Position numbers and translations under genes: made by a program. This document shows, one piece after another, positions 23,888 through 32,950 of a DNA stretch of 64,000 bases. Every line of letters begins with the position of its first letter. Position 1 is the stretch's first letter. Source of the DNA: Streptomyces griseoruber. GTDB lineage: Bacteria > Actinomycetota > Actinomycetes > Streptomycetales > Streptomycetaceae. Below the pieces are notes generated by a model, which was not told the DNA's origin, ran no database searches, and worked only from the letters and a program-made list of their open reading frames with translations. The stretch lies in assembly GCF_001514205.1 (NCBI RefSeq), contig NZ_KQ948782.1, forward strand, positions 124,001 through 188,000, read 5' to 3'.

Positions 23888-24853
23888 ATGCAGGGCACGA
23901 ACGACGAGCCGGTCCCGGGGCGCCACAGAAGGCCCAGTCGGCGAAGGTTCCTGCTGCTGGCCACGGCCGGCGCCGGTGCCCTCGGCACGGCCGGGGTCGG
24001 CTGGTCGGCCTTCGGGGACGAGACCCCGCCGCCGCGGGTGTTCTCCTCGCAGCAGGACATCGACGGTCGCCGAAGCGACATCACGGCCCTGCTGGACGCC
24101 GCGGATCCGGCGGCGGTCGCGGCCTGGATCACCGGCACGGGCACCGCCCCGGACGCGATCCCGACGGAGCTGGACACCCAGGTCAACGCCCTGGCGGACG
24201 CCGCGGCGGCCGGCACGGGCACCGACCGGGCCGCGGTCGTCGTCTCCCGGGTGCGGACCGCGGCCACCCAGCGGACCATATGGGACCGCAAGTACGACTT
24301 CCTGCGCACCGGTTCGGGCGGCGCCGGCACCTTCGGCGTCATCACCGACGAGACACGCGCCACGTACCCCACCGAGCTGGGCACGGACCCGCAGTGGGAC
24401 CCCGACAAGGCATCCCACCGCACGGTCTGGGCGTCCATGACCCCGGACGAGCGCCAGATCGAGATACTCCGCACCTCCACCGCGCCGGGCGTCTCACGCC
24501 ACCACCTCGGCTCCGACGCCGACTTCTTCGACACCACCCCCCAGAACTGGACGGACGACGGCCCGCAGGCCGCCCACTACGCCTGGCTGCGCGCGAACGC
24601 GTCCCGCTACGGCTTCCTCCAGACGTACTCGGCCGCGTCGGCCCAGGACACCCCGGCGATCAGCCAGGAACGCTGGCACTGGTCGTACGCCCCGGTCGCG
24701 GAGGCGGTCCTGGGTTTCGTCCGGGCGAACGACGGCCTGATCACCGGCGCGCTGGACCGGCTGTGGAGCTACGACCCCGCGCGGTTCACCTACATCCGGG
24801 CGAACTGGCGGAACTACATGTTCCACGTCAACGAGCAGGCGTACTTCGGCTGA
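23888..24853 (+). CDS. Tat-exported M15 (VanY-like) D-Ala-D-Ala carboxypeptidase
   Basis: 321 aa. A twin-arginine signal is visible (SRRRFLLLATAGAGALG, residues ~17-36), so it is exported folded. The zinc site pattern of M15B peptidases is present: S203-x-H205-x-x-G208-x-x-x-D212 and E261-x-x-H264-W, giving His205, Asp212 and His264 as ligands and Glu261 as base. It would trim D-Ala-D-Ala termini of peptidoglycan stems outside the membrane. No van genes are nearby, so this points to wall remodelling rather than glycopeptide resistance. ATG at 23888 after GAGAGAGGG. Confidence 0.82.
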   Translation: MQGTNDEPVPGRHRRPSRRRFLLLATAGAGALGTAGVGWSAFGDETPPPRVFSSQQDIDGRRSDITALLDAADPAAVAAWITGTGTAPDAIPTELDTQVNALADAAAAGTGTDRAAVVVSRVRTAATQRTIWDRKYDFLRTGSGGAGTFGVITDETRATYPTELGTDPQWDPDKASHRTVWASMTPDERQIEILRTSTAPGVSRHHLGSDADFFDTTPQNWTDDGPQAAHYAWLRANASRYGFLQTYSAASAQDTPAISQERWHWSYAPVAEAVLGFVRANDGLITGALDRLWSYDPARFTYIRANWRNYMFHVNEQAYFG

Positions 24854-24951
24854 GCACCGCCGCCGCCGGTTCGTCGGAACGGGGACCGGCGGTCCGTCGT
24901 CCCTGCGCACGATCCGATCTCCTCCTCGAGGCTGATCCGCGAAGGCCCGGC

Positions 24952-24967
24952 TGGTGCCCTGGCACCA
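24952..24967. promoter_or_regulatory. Inverted repeat upstream of the MMPL transporter
   Basis: TGGTGCC-CT-GGCACCA, perfect 7-bp arms, about 107 bases before the transporter start. It could be an operator for a repressor of the transporter; no regulator gene is obviously paired. Confidence 0.35.
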
Positions 24968-25073
24968 AGCGGAAGTGCCAGCACGCGCACGATGTCCGGG
25001 CACCCCTTCTCCGGTCAGGCTGGTCGTCGACCCGAAACCAGACCAGCACCACCGACCTGGAGATCCTTTTTCC

Positions 25074-27287
25074 GTGGCTACCTTGCTCTACCGCCTGGGC
25101 CGCACCGCGTTCCGGCGGCGCTGGCTCGTGACGTTGTTGTGGGCAGTGATACTCGGCGCCGTCGGCCTCGGCGCGGCCAAGGCCCCCGCCTCCTCCGACG
25201 ACGGCACGTCCTTCATGCCCGGCATCGAGGCGCAGAAGGCCTTCGACCTGATCGGGGAGCGCTTCCCCGGCTCCTCCGCCGACGGCGCGAACGCGCGGAT
25301 CGTGTTCGTCGCACCCGACGGCGAGAAGGTGACCGCGGCCGCGAACCGCGCCGCCGTCGACGCGCTCGTGAAGGAGGCCGCGGGCGAGCCCGAGGTGGTG
25401 AGCGCCGTGAACCCGTTCACGGCGGGCGCGGTGAGCAAGGACGGCACCACCGCCTACGCGACGGTGAACTTCAAGGTCGGGGCCTCGGACCTCACGGACG
25501 CCGACAAGAAGGCACTGGAGAAGGCGATCGACGAGGCGCGCGCCGCCGGCCTCACCGTGGAGGTCGGGGGGACCGCGCTGGCGGAGCAGCCCGCGGCCGG
25601 CGGCTCGTCCGAGGTCATCGGCATCGCCCTCGCCGCGGTCGTCCTGCTGATCACTTTCGGCTCGCTCGCGGCCGCGGGCCTTCCGCTGCTGACGGCGGTC
25701 ATCGGCGTCGGGGTCAGCACGGCCGCGATCATGGCCCTGGGCAGCACCTTCGGTCTGTCGCTGACCACGGGCACGCTGGCCTCGATGCTCGGCCTCGCGG
25801 TCGGCATCGACTACGCCCTCTTCGTGGTCTCCCGCTACCGGGAGGAACGCGCCCGGGGCCATGCCCCGGGCGAGGCGGCCGGGCTCGCCGTCGGTACGGC
25901 CGGCTCCGCCGTGGTCTTCGCCGGCCTCACCGTCGTCATCGCCCTGGCCGGTCTGGCCGTGATCGGCGTGCCGATGCTCACCAAGATGGGGCTGTGCGCC
26001 GCCGGTGCCGTCGTCGTCGCCGTCCTCATCGCCCTGACCCTCGTCCCCGCCCTGCTGGGGATGTGGCCCGACGCCGTCCTGGCCCGCTCGGTCCGCAGGG
26101 GCCGCCCCGAGGCGGGCCCGGACAACCGCGGCTCCCGGTGGGCGCGGTTCGTGCTGCGCCGCCCGGTCGCCGTCCTCCTGGCCTGTGTCGCCGGCCTGGG
26201 CGCCCTCGCCGTACCCGCCGCCCACCTGGAGATGGGCATGCCCGGGGCCGAGTCGAAACCCGTGTCGTCCACGGAGCGGCGCGCCTACGACGCACTCGCC
26301 GAAGGCTTCGGGGCGGGCTTCAACGGTCCGCTGACGATCGTCGTCGACGTCAAGGACGCGACCGATCCCGAGACGGCCGTGAGCGGGATCGCGGAGCGGA
26401 TCGGCGCGACCCGCGGGGTCGTGTCCGTCTCCGCCCCGCAGTTCAACCGGGCCGGTGACGCCGCGCTGTTCTCGGCGGTGCCCACGACCGGCCCCAACGA
26501 CGAGCGGACCAAGGCCCTCGTCCAGACCATCCGGGGGGCACGCCCCGGCCTGGAGCGGGAGACGGGGGCGACCTTCGAGGTCACCGGGAGCACGGCGATG
26601 AACATCGATGTCGCGCAGGCTCTGAAGGACGCGCTCGTGCCCTACCTGGCCGTCATCGTCGGGCTGGCCCTGGTGCTGCTCCTGGTGGTGTTCCGTTCCG
26701 TGCTCGTGCCGGTCAAGGCCGCCGTCGGGTTCCTGCTGTCGGTGCTGGCCGCCCTCGGCGCGGTGGTCGCGGTCTTCCAGTGGGGCTGGGGCGCCGCACT
26801 GCTGGGCGTGGAGCAGACCGGCCCGATCATGAGCCTGATGCCGATCTTCCTGGTGGGCATCGTCTTCGGACTGGCCATGGACTACGAGGTGTTCCTCGTC
26901 GCCCGCATGCGGGAGGCGTACGTCCACGGCGACCGGGCCCCGCAGGCCGTCGTCACCGGGTTCCGGCACAGCGCGCGGGTGGTCGTCGCGGCGGCCGTGA
27001 TCATGATCGCGGTATTCTCCGGGTTCATCGGCTCCGGTGAATCGATGATCAAGACCATCGGGTTCGGACTCGCGGCCGCGGTGCTCTTCGACGCCTTCGT
27101 GGTACGCATGACCCTGGTGCCCGCGGTGCTGGCCCTGCTCGGCGACAAGGCGTGGTGGCTGCCGCGCCGGCTCGACCGGCTGCTGCCCGACATCGACGTC
27201 GAGGGCTCGGGACTCACCGCGCCGCCGGTGCGCGCGGGGGCACCGGCCGGCGGCGAGCCCGTGGCCCAGGAACCGGCCCGGACGTGA
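25074..27287 (+). CDS. MMPL/RND family membrane transporter
   Basis: 737 aa from a GTG at 25074 (VATLLYRLGRTAFRRRW), chosen because upstream codons read as non-coding and GGAG lies before it. Two repeats are seen, each with one span, a large outside domain and a five-helix bundle. The conserved AVGIDYALFVVSRYREE (first half) and GLAMDYEVFLVARMREAYVHG (second half) hold the proton-relay acids. Such pumps export lipids or hydrophobic compounds. A two-component system follows after a hairpin, possibly the regulator of this pump. Confidence 0.9.
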   Translation: MATLLYRLGRTAFRRRWLVTLLWAVILGAVGLGAAKAPASSDDGTSFMPGIEAQKAFDLIGERFPGSSADGANARIVFVAPDGEKVTAAANRAAVDALVKEAAGEPEVVSAVNPFTAGAVSKDGTTAYATVNFKVGASDLTDADKKALEKAIDEARAAGLTVEVGGTALAEQPAAGGSSEVIGIALAAVVLLITFGSLAAAGLPLLTAVIGVGVSTAAIMALGSTFGLSLTTGTLASMLGLAVGIDYALFVVSRYREERARGHAPGEAAGLAVGTAGSAVVFAGLTVVIALAGLAVIGVPMLTKMGLCAAGAVVVAVLIALTLVPALLGMWPDAVLARSVRRGRPEAGPDNRGSRWARFVLRRPVAVLLACVAGLGALAVPAAHLEMGMPGAESKPVSSTERRAYDALAEGFGAGFNGPLTIVVDVKDATDPETAVSGIAERIGATRGVVSVSAPQFNRAGDAALFSAVPTTGPNDERTKALVQTIRGARPGLERETGATFEVTGSTAMNIDVAQALKDALVPYLAVIVGLALVLLLVVFRSVLVPVKAAVGFLLSVLAALGAVVAVFQWGWGAALLGVEQTGPIMSLMPIFLVGIVFGLAMDYEVFLVARMREAYVHGDRAPQAVVTGFRHSARVVVAAAVIMIAVFSGFIGSGESMIKTIGFGLAAAVLFDAFVVRMTLVPAVLALLGDKAWWLPRRLDRLLPDIDVEGSGLTAPPVRAGAPAGGEPVAQEPART

Positions 27288-27300
27288 CCGGGGACGCCCC

Positions 27301-27336
27301 GTGGGTCACGGCACCGGAGACGATGGTGTGACCCAC
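27301..27336. terminator. Inverted repeat between transporter and two-component genes
   Basis: 9-bp perfect arms GTGGGTCAC and GTGACCCAC, with further near-matches inward, 13 bases after the transporter stop. It may terminate the transporter mRNA or act as an operator for the kinase/regulator pair; no T-run follows. Confidence 0.4.
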
Positions 27337-27344
27337 GGAGCGTC

Positions 27345-28547
27345 GTGAGCATGAGGCGGAGTGCGATGAGCGGAAGCCGGCGGTGGCAGGCCCAGGTCCG
27401 CCGCAGGGGTCCCGAGGCGCTGCTGCTCGCCTTCACGGTCTCCGGTGTGCTCCTCACCCGCGCGCTGATGCCGGAGAACCCCTCCGTGTGGCCCGGGATC
27501 GCGCTGGCCGTGCTGACCTGCGCGGCACTGCGCGGGCGCACCCGCCACCCGTTGCGCGTCCTCGTCGTGACCGCCCTGTGCACCATGGCCCAGGGCGCCC
27601 TCGGCTATCTGCTGACCCCGCTCCTCATGGGACCGCTGCTCGTCGCCCAGTACTCCATGAGCCTGCACACCCCCCGACGGACGGCCTGGAACAGCGCCGT
27701 GGCCACCGCGGCCGGCATGGTCCTCACCGGCCTGCTGCTCAGCTCGTTCCAGGACTCCGTGGTCCTCGGCGCCGTCAATCCGGCGGCCTGGGTCCTCATG
27801 TCCGCGGCCTTCGGCAGCTATGTGCGGGTGCGCCGCGAGTACGCGGTGGCCCGCGCCGAACACGCCGACCGGCAGCGGGAGGAGGAGGCACGGCGCCGGG
27901 TGATCCAGGAACGGATGCGCATCGCCCGGGAGCTGCACGACGTGGTCGCCCATCACCTCACCCTCGCCGACGCCCAGGCCGGCACCGCCGCCCACCTCGC
28001 CCGGCACGACCCGGACAAGGCCCTGGAGATCGTCGGGAAGCTCCCGGAGACCACGGCGGCGGCCCTGCGCGAGCTCAAGGCCACCGTCGGCCTGCTGCGG
28101 CAGGAGAGCGACCCCGCCGACGAACTGGCCCCCGCCCCCGGACTCGGCCACCTGCCCGACCTCACCGACGCCTGCGCCGCGGCGGGCCTGGAGGTCACCG
28201 TCACCGCCGAGGGGCCGACCCGCACCCTCACGCCCGTACTCGATCTGACGGCCTACCGGATCGTCCAGGAGGCGCTGACCAACGTCGCGAAACATGCCGC
28301 GCCCCGCACCGCGCGCGTCCGGCTCGCCTTCACCCCCCGGTCGCTGACCCTGACCGTGACCAACCCCACCGCCGCCGGGCGGACGCCGGAACCGCCCGGG
28401 GCCGTACGGGGGTTCGGCCTGGTCGGCATGCGGGAGCGGGCCGCCTCCGTCGGCGGCACCTTCGAGGCCGGCCACCGCCCCGACGGCGGCTTCGAGGTCT
28501 CCTGCACCCTTCCGCTCGACAGCCCCGACGAAAGCCGCGCCCCATGA
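27345..28547 (+). CDS. Sensor histidine kinase (NarL/DesK-type)
   Basis: 400 aa. The N-terminal half has about five membrane spans (residues ~24-160). The HisKA_3 dimerisation box is RMRIARELHDVVAHH with phospho-acceptor His198. The ATPase domain shows YRIVQEALTNVAKHA (N box) and GFGLVGMRERA (G box). After the His box, LTLADAQAG replaces the usual SLIVVQA. The GTG at 27345 was chosen; an ATG at 27366 is also possible. Its TGA overlaps the response-regulator ATG by four bases, showing they are partners. Confidence 0.9.
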   Translation: MSMRRSAMSGSRRWQAQVRRRGPEALLLAFTVSGVLLTRALMPENPSVWPGIALAVLTCAALRGRTRHPLRVLVVTALCTMAQGALGYLLTPLLMGPLLVAQYSMSLHTPRRTAWNSAVATAAGMVLTGLLLSSFQDSVVLGAVNPAAWVLMSAAFGSYVRVRREYAVARAEHADRQREEEARRRVIQERMRIARELHDVVAHHLTLADAQAGTAAHLARHDPDKALEIVGKLPETTAAALRELKATVGLLRQESDPADELAPAPGLGHLPDLTDACAAAGLEVTVTAEGPTRTLTPVLDLTAYRIVQEALTNVAKHAAPRTARVRLAFTPRSLTLTVTNPTAAGRTPEPPGAVRGFGLVGMRERAASVGGTFEAGHRPDGGFEVSCTLPLDSPDESRAP

Positions 28548-29221
28548 CCATCCGTGTCCTGCTCGCCGACGACCAGGCTCTGCTGCGGGCCACGTTCCGC
28601 ATCCTCATCGACTCGGTCGAGGACATGACCGTGGTCGCGGAGGCGGCCGACGGCCAGGAGGCCCTCGATCTCGCCGACGCCCACCGGCCCGATGTGATCA
28701 TCATGGACATCCGTATGCCGAACGTGGACGGTGTGGCCGCCACCGCCGCGATCTGCGCGCGCCCGGAGCTCTCGGAGAGCCGCGTGCTGATTCTCACCAC
28801 CTTCGAGAACGACCTGAACGTCGCCAAGGCGCTGCGCGCGGGAGCGAGCGGTTTCCTCGGCAAGGGCGTCAGTCCGGAGGTGCTGCTGTCCAGCATCCGC
28901 ACGGTCGCGGCCGGCGACGCCCTGCTGTCCCCGGCCGCCACCCGGGCCCTGATCACCCGCTTCCTGGCCACACCCGAGGCCCCCGAGTTCGGTGACCTCC
29001 CCGAGGCCGTCCGATCGCTCACCGAGCGCGAACGCGAGGTCATGGCGCTCGCCGCGTACGGCAAGTCCAACGCGGAGATCGCGGGCGAGCTGGTCCTCAG
29101 CCCGCTGACCGTCCGCAGCCACATCCAGCGGGCCATGACCAAACTCGACGCCCGTGACCGCGCACAGCTCGTCGTCATGGCGTACCGGAGCGGCCTGGTG
29201 AAGCCGGGGCCCACCGGCTGA
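28544..29221 (+). CDS. LuxR/NarL family response regulator
   Basis: 225 aa. The receiver domain has the acidic pair DD (residues 9-10) and phospho-acceptor Asp55 in VIIMDIRMPNVDG. The C-terminal LuxR helix-turn-helix is LTEREREVMALAAYGKSNAEIAGELVLS, then TVRSHIQRAMTKL. ATGA overlap with the kinase gene. Probable target: the upstream MMPL transporter or this operon itself (inference). Three bases separate its stop from the convergent acetyltransferase stop. Confidence 0.93.
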   Translation: MTIRVLLADDQALLRATFRILIDSVEDMTVVAEAADGQEALDLADAHRPDVIIMDIRMPNVDGVAATAAICARPELSESRVLILTTFENDLNVAKALRAGASGFLGKGVSPEVLLSSIRTVAAGDALLSPAATRALITRFLATPEAPEFGDLPEAVRSLTEREREVMALAAYGKSNAEIAGELVLSPLTVRSHIQRAMTKLDARDRAQLVVMAYRSGLVKPGPTG

Positions 29222-29224
29222 CGG

Positions 29225-29749
29225 TCAGCGGCTCAGCGCCAGCCGCATGAGCGTCAGATCGAGCCGGCGGCCGAACTTGACGCCGGCCTCCCGCACGGTG
29301 CCGACGTCCTGGAAGCCGAACCGCTCGTGCAGCCGGACGGACGCGGCGTTCTCCGTCTCGATGGCGGCGATCATGATGTGATGGCCGGCCTCGCGCGCCG
29401 CGGCGACCAGCGCGTCGAGCAGCGCCGAACCGATGCCGAGCCCGTGCCGGCCCTCGCGGACGTAGACCGAGTCCTCGACGGTGTCGCGGTAGCCGTCGAG
29501 CTCCCGCCACGGACCGTAGACGGCGTACCCGGCGACCTCGCCCTCCACCTCGGCCACGAACGCCGAGCCGCGCTCCAGATGGGCGGCCAGCCAGGCCACC
29601 CCCTCGGCGGGGGACTGCGGGGTGTCCGTCCACAGCGCCGTCGACCGCTCGACCGCGTGGTTGCGGATCGCGCGGACCGCCTCGGCGTCATCCGGCCGTG
29701 CGCGCCGGACGGTCACCACCGCCCCGCTTCTCTCGTATATTGGATTCAT
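29225..29749 (-). CDS. GNAT acetyltransferase (Pat/Bar-like)
   Basis: 174 aa from the ATG at 29749; GTGs at 29719 and 29716 give a more family-like start (VTVRRARPDD) and sit after GAGAGAAG. The motif ESVYVREG-like DSVYVREGRHGLGIGSALLDALV is the acetyl-CoA site, and ASVRLHERFGFQDVGTVREAGVKFGR is the typical end of phosphinothricin-acetyltransferase relatives. It is divergent from an XRE-cupin regulator: the ATGs of both genes lie within one CATG (29747-29750), inside a palindrome. Confidence 0.88.
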   Translation of the reverse strand: MNPIYERSGAVVTVRRARPDDAEAVRAIRNHAVERSTALWTDTPQSPAEGVAWLAAHLERGSAFVAEVEGEVAGYAVYGPWRELDGYRDTVEDSVYVREGRHGLGIGSALLDALVAAAREAGHHIMIAAIETENAASVRLHERFGFQDVGTVREAGVKFGRRLDLTLMRLALSR

Positions 29750-29759
29750 GTCCAACATA
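29736..29759. promoter_or_regulatory. Palindromic operator centred on two overlapping start codons
   Basis: Near-perfect inverted repeat TATATTGGA-TTCATG-TCCAACATA (8 of 9 pairs). The central CATG contains the ATG of the rightward XRE gene and the ATG of the leftward GNAT gene. TATATT also makes a good -10 box six bases before the XRE ATG, suggesting a leaderless transcript that the XRE protein itself could block. Confidence 0.6.
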
Positions 29760-30362
29760 GTAGATCCCCTGGTGCGGCAGATCGCCATCCGAGTCCGCGC
29801 CGAACGGGAACGCCGCCGCTGGACCCTGGCCCAGCTCGCCGACGCCTCCGGTGTCTCCCAGGCCATGATCAGCAGGATCGAGCGCGGCGAGAGCAGCCCC
29901 ACCGCCGTCGTCCTCGGCAAGCTCTCGGCCGCGTTCCGGCTCAGCGTCGCCTCCCTGCTCGCCCTCACCGAGGCCGAGGCCGAGGCCGAAGCCGCGCGGG
30001 AGGACCCGGGAGGGGCGGCGGGGACCGGCGTACGCCGGAGGGCCGAGGTGCCCGAGTGGCGGGACCCCGGCACCGGCTACCGGCGCCGCCAGATCACCGG
30101 CCCGCACTTCCCCGCCGAGGTCGCCGAGATCCGTCTGCCCGCCGGCGCCCATGTGCCGTATCCGGCCGCGGCCTTCGCCTTCGTACGGCAGATCGTGTGG
30201 GTCCTCGACGGACACCTGACCTTCCACGACGGCGACACCGTCCATGAACTCGACGCCGGCGACACCGTCGAACTCGGCGAACCCGAAGAACGGGCCTTCG
30301 CCAACACCACCGACACCGAGTGCCGCTACGCCGTCGTCCTCACCCGCGGCACCCGGCCATGA
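29748..30362 (+). CDS. XRE-cupin transcriptional regulator
   Basis: 204 aa. N-terminal XRE helix-turn-helix at residues ~9-66 (WTLAQLADASGVSQAMISRIERGESSPT). A Glu/Ala run (EAEAEAEAAREDPG) links to a C-terminal cupin barrel (~110-200; VWVLDGHLTFHDGDTVHELDAGD). Such proteins usually repress a neighbouring acetyltransferase or amino-acid gene and bind a small effector in the cupin. The divergent GNAT gene is the obvious target. No Shine-Dalgarno sequence precedes the ATG. Confidence 0.9.
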   Translation: MSNIVDPLVRQIAIRVRAERERRRWTLAQLADASGVSQAMISRIERGESSPTAVVLGKLSAAFRLSVASLLALTEAEAEAEAAREDPGGAAGTGVRRRAEVPEWRDPGTGYRRRQITGPHFPAEVAEIRLPAGAHVPYPAAAFAFVRQIVWVLDGHLTFHDGDTVHELDAGDTVELGEPEERAFANTTDTECRYAVVLTRGTRP

Positions 30363-30419
30363 CCCGCCGGGGCGGAAATACGGATGCCGAACGGTCCCGC
30401 CCCCTCGTAGCCTCGCGCC

Positions 30420-31013
30420 ATGCGCGACGACCACCCGACCCTCCTGAACGTCATCGACGTCGAAGCCACCTGCTGGGACGGACAACCCCCGCCGGGCTCG
30501 GTGAACGAGATCATCGAGATCGGTCTCACGGTCGTCGACCTCCGGGCCCGGCGCCGCCTGTCCCGGCACGGCATCATGGTCCGCCCCACCCGGTCGACCG
30601 TCAGTGCCTTCTGCACCGAACTGACCGGCCTGACCCAGGCGGACGTGGCGCACGGCATGACCTTCGCCGAGGCGTGCCGCCTGCTCGCCGAGGAGTACGC
30701 GGCGGCGGAGCGGCCCTGGGCGAGCTGGGGCGACTACGACCGCCGCCAGTTCGCCCGCCAGAGCCTGGCCGACCGGGTGGCGTACCCGTTCGGGTATCCC
30801 GTCGAGCGTGGCCACACCAACGCCAAGGCCGTCTTCACCACCGCCCACGGCCTGCGCAGGAAGCCCGGCATGAGCCAGGCCCTGAAGATCGCCGGACTGC
30901 CCCTCGAAGGGCGTCATCACCGCGGCGAGGACGACGCCTGGAACATCGCGGCACTCGTCCTGGACCTGCTGGACCGCGGGGCCTGGCCGGACCCGGCCCC
31001 GGCGGACGGCTGA
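30420..31013 (+). CDS. DEDDh 3'-5' exonuclease
   Basis: 197 aa. Exo I motif VIDVEATCWDG gives the metal-binding Asp13 and Glu15. Exo II lies near WASWGDYDRRQF (Asp). Exo III is HHRGEDDAWNIA with the His-x4-Asp spacing of DEDDh enzymes. ExoX/ERI-1/KapD-like relatives degrade RNA or DNA 3' ends. The short insert PPGSVNEIIEIG after the first motif is typical of the ERI-1/KapD group. It stands alone, 57 bases after the XRE gene. Confidence 0.85.
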   Translation: MRDDHPTLLNVIDVEATCWDGQPPPGSVNEIIEIGLTVVDLRARRRLSRHGIMVRPTRSTVSAFCTELTGLTQADVAHGMTFAEACRLLAEEYAAAERPWASWGDYDRRQFARQSLADRVAYPFGYPVERGHTNAKAVFTTAHGLRRKPGMSQALKIAGLPLEGRHHRGEDDAWNIAALVLDLLDRGAWPDPAPADG

Positions 31014-31040
31014 ACCGGCCGACGGGGACGCGGGGCCGGT
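31014..31040. terminator. Weak hairpin between convergent genes
   Basis: 7-bp arms ACCGGCC and GGCCGGT around a 13-base loop, between the exonuclease stop and the leftward carbohydrate-binding pseudogene. Confidence 0.3.
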
Positions 31041-31044
31041 CAGG

Positions 31045-32430
31045 TCACCTCAAGCGCACCTCCTCGGCGTACGGCGCGACCGCGATCCGGTCGATCAGCG
31101 GTGCGTAGCGGGAGCGCAGGAGCACACCGGGGAAGGTGTCCGAGGCGTAGGTGGTGCCGTCGAAGTTCGGCAGTTCCTCGGACCGGAAGGCGATCGTGTT
31201 CCGTCCCTCGACGAGCCGGACCGGGACGGTCAGCTCCCAGAAGTCGTTCTGGTGGAAGGTGTGCGGGAAGCCGACCCGCCGTGGTGCGCCGCCGTTGACG
31301 GAGAGGTCGGCGTGCCGGGCGAGCGGGTCCGGGTTGTAGTGGGTGGCCGGGGACTGCTCGGGGTCGGAGTAGCGGATCCGCAGCGCGTACAGACCGGCCC
31401 GGTCGGCGGAGACGGTGAACGTCGCCGTGTTGCCGTTGCCCGGATCGCCGCCGATGCCGGTGATCGCCGTGCCGTCGGTGGCCAGGGAGAGCGGGACGAG
31501 CGAGGCCGTTCCCGCCACCGTGGCGTCCTGCGCCTCGTACGTACGCACCGGGAGCGCGCCCTCGGAGGGTGTGACCGTGAGACGGTCGACGAGCGTGGCG
31601 GACGAACCCCCGGTCACCGTCACCTTGTTGACGCCGGCCGAGAGGGAGACCGCCACCGCGTCGCGCCCCTTGGCCAGACGCAGGACGTCGTGTCCGTCGA
31701 CGGAGAGCAGGGCGCCCGAGCCGTCCAGGGTGTCGACCCTCAGTGTGGCCTCCCGGTCGGCGGGGGAGCAGACCCAGAACGTGGCCGTCTGGCCCTTCGC
31801 GAGCCGGGCCGCGCCCGAGCCGGTGGCGGGGGCCGGGGTGTGCTTCGGCAGGGTGTAGACGGGGCGCGCCCCGCCGCCCAGCCAGGCCAGCTCGCCCTCG
31901 TACACCCGGGTGCCGGCCGAGGCGTCCGGCAGGGACAGGGTGAGGCGGTCGACGATCGCGTCGCCCTGCGTGGCGCGCCGGCCGTCGAGGCTCCTCGCGG
32001 CGAGCGTCAGGGTGTGCCTGCCCTTGGTCAGGTGGACCTCGGTGTCGGTGTGGTCCCACACCACCCACTTGTAGCCGAGCGGCAGGTACAGCTCCTGCTC
32101 GGTGTCCGCCTCGCCGTCCACCCGCAGGACGCGTTGGTGGGTGCCCGCTCCTTCACCTTGTCGAAGGTGTTGAGGGAGTTGGCGAAGACGCGCAGGTCGT
32201 AGTCGCCGTCCTCGGGCACGTCCACGGTGAAGTCGAGCGTGACGTCCGAGCCGGTGCGCAGTCCGCCCACGTCGTAGCCGCCCGAGGTGTAGAACTTCGA
32301 CACGTCGCCAGTCGAGCCCTCCGGACCGTTCCTGGAGTAGCCGGACCCGGTGTGCGCGGCGTCCTCCGCCTCGTACGACGCCTGCCGGCGCACGGGCGCG
32401 GACTGGGTGCCCTTCGCCTTCCCGGCCGGG
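31045..32430 (-). pseudogene. Frameshifted carbohydrate-binding tail of a lost glycosidase
   Basis: Read leftward, the frame ASYEAEDA...GGYDVGGLRTGSDVTLDFTVDV...NSLNTFDKVKE (about 32400-32165) looks like a family-6-type carbohydrate-binding beta-sandwich. It shifts frame near 32140-32165 and continues as QRVLRVDGEAD...YLPLGYKWVVWDH down to the stop at 31045. Two more beta-sandwich repeats follow (VYEGELAWLGG..., RTYEAQDATVAG...). The N-terminal catalytic domain is missing: upstream of 32430 lies unrelated DNA in the opposite sense. So this is a truncated and frameshifted gene. Confidence 0.6.
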
Positions 32431-32445
32431 CTGAGGACGATCTCG

Positions 32446-32841
32446 GTCCTCCACAACTTCGTCAAGCCGCCCATCCACGGCTGGGCCTTCGGCCAGCTGC
32501 GCCGCCGGCTCCCCGCCCCGCCCAGCCGGGCCGAACTGGCCGCGACCTACGACCGGTTGCGGCGCTGGACCGACTTCTGGCCCACCGCGCGACGAGCACC
32601 GGACGCTGAACTGCCCCACTACCAGCACGGCAACGACAGCGGCTGGGACAACGCCACCACCTTCGACCCCGAGCGCGTGGTCGTCACCGCCGACCTGGCC
32701 GCCTTCCTCGTCCTCCAGCTCCGGCAACTCGGCGAACTGGCCGATGAGTCGGGCAGACAGGAGGAGTCCCGGCGGTGGACGCGGACCGCCGGGGACCTCC
32801 AGACGGCGCTGCTCGACCAGCTGTGGGACACGGACCGGTGC
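32446..32841 (+). pseudogene. Internal fragment of a GH63/MGH-like glycosidase
   Basis: Rightward frame containing NFVKPPIHGWAFGQL, then YQHGNDSGWDNATTFD, then LWDTDR. HGNDSGWDN is the catalytic-acid region of (alpha/alpha)6 glycosidases of the GH63/trehalase type. There is no proper start, signal peptide or C-terminal catalytic base, and the frame dissolves into non-homologous sequence after LWDTDR. It abuts the oppositely oriented carbohydrate-binding remnant, so this is probably a scar of rearrangement. Confidence 0.55.
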
Positions 32842-32950
32842 TTGGCCCGGGCCGAGCCCACCTGGACGCGGACGATGCCGAGCAGGACGAGCGCCGTCGG
32901 GGGGATCGTGCACATGAGTCTCCGGCCGGAGCCGCACGGAGGCAGGAGGG

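Noticed and set aside
23888..24853. M15 peptidase considered part of a vancomycin-resistance locus.
   Set aside because: No vanHAX, vanRS or other van genes nearby; wall remodelling is the simpler reading.
24828..26969. A 713-codon leftward open frame opposite the MMPL transporter.
   Set aside because: His/Asp/Gly-rich low-complexity translation typical of an antisense frame; the plus-strand gene has both RND repeats.
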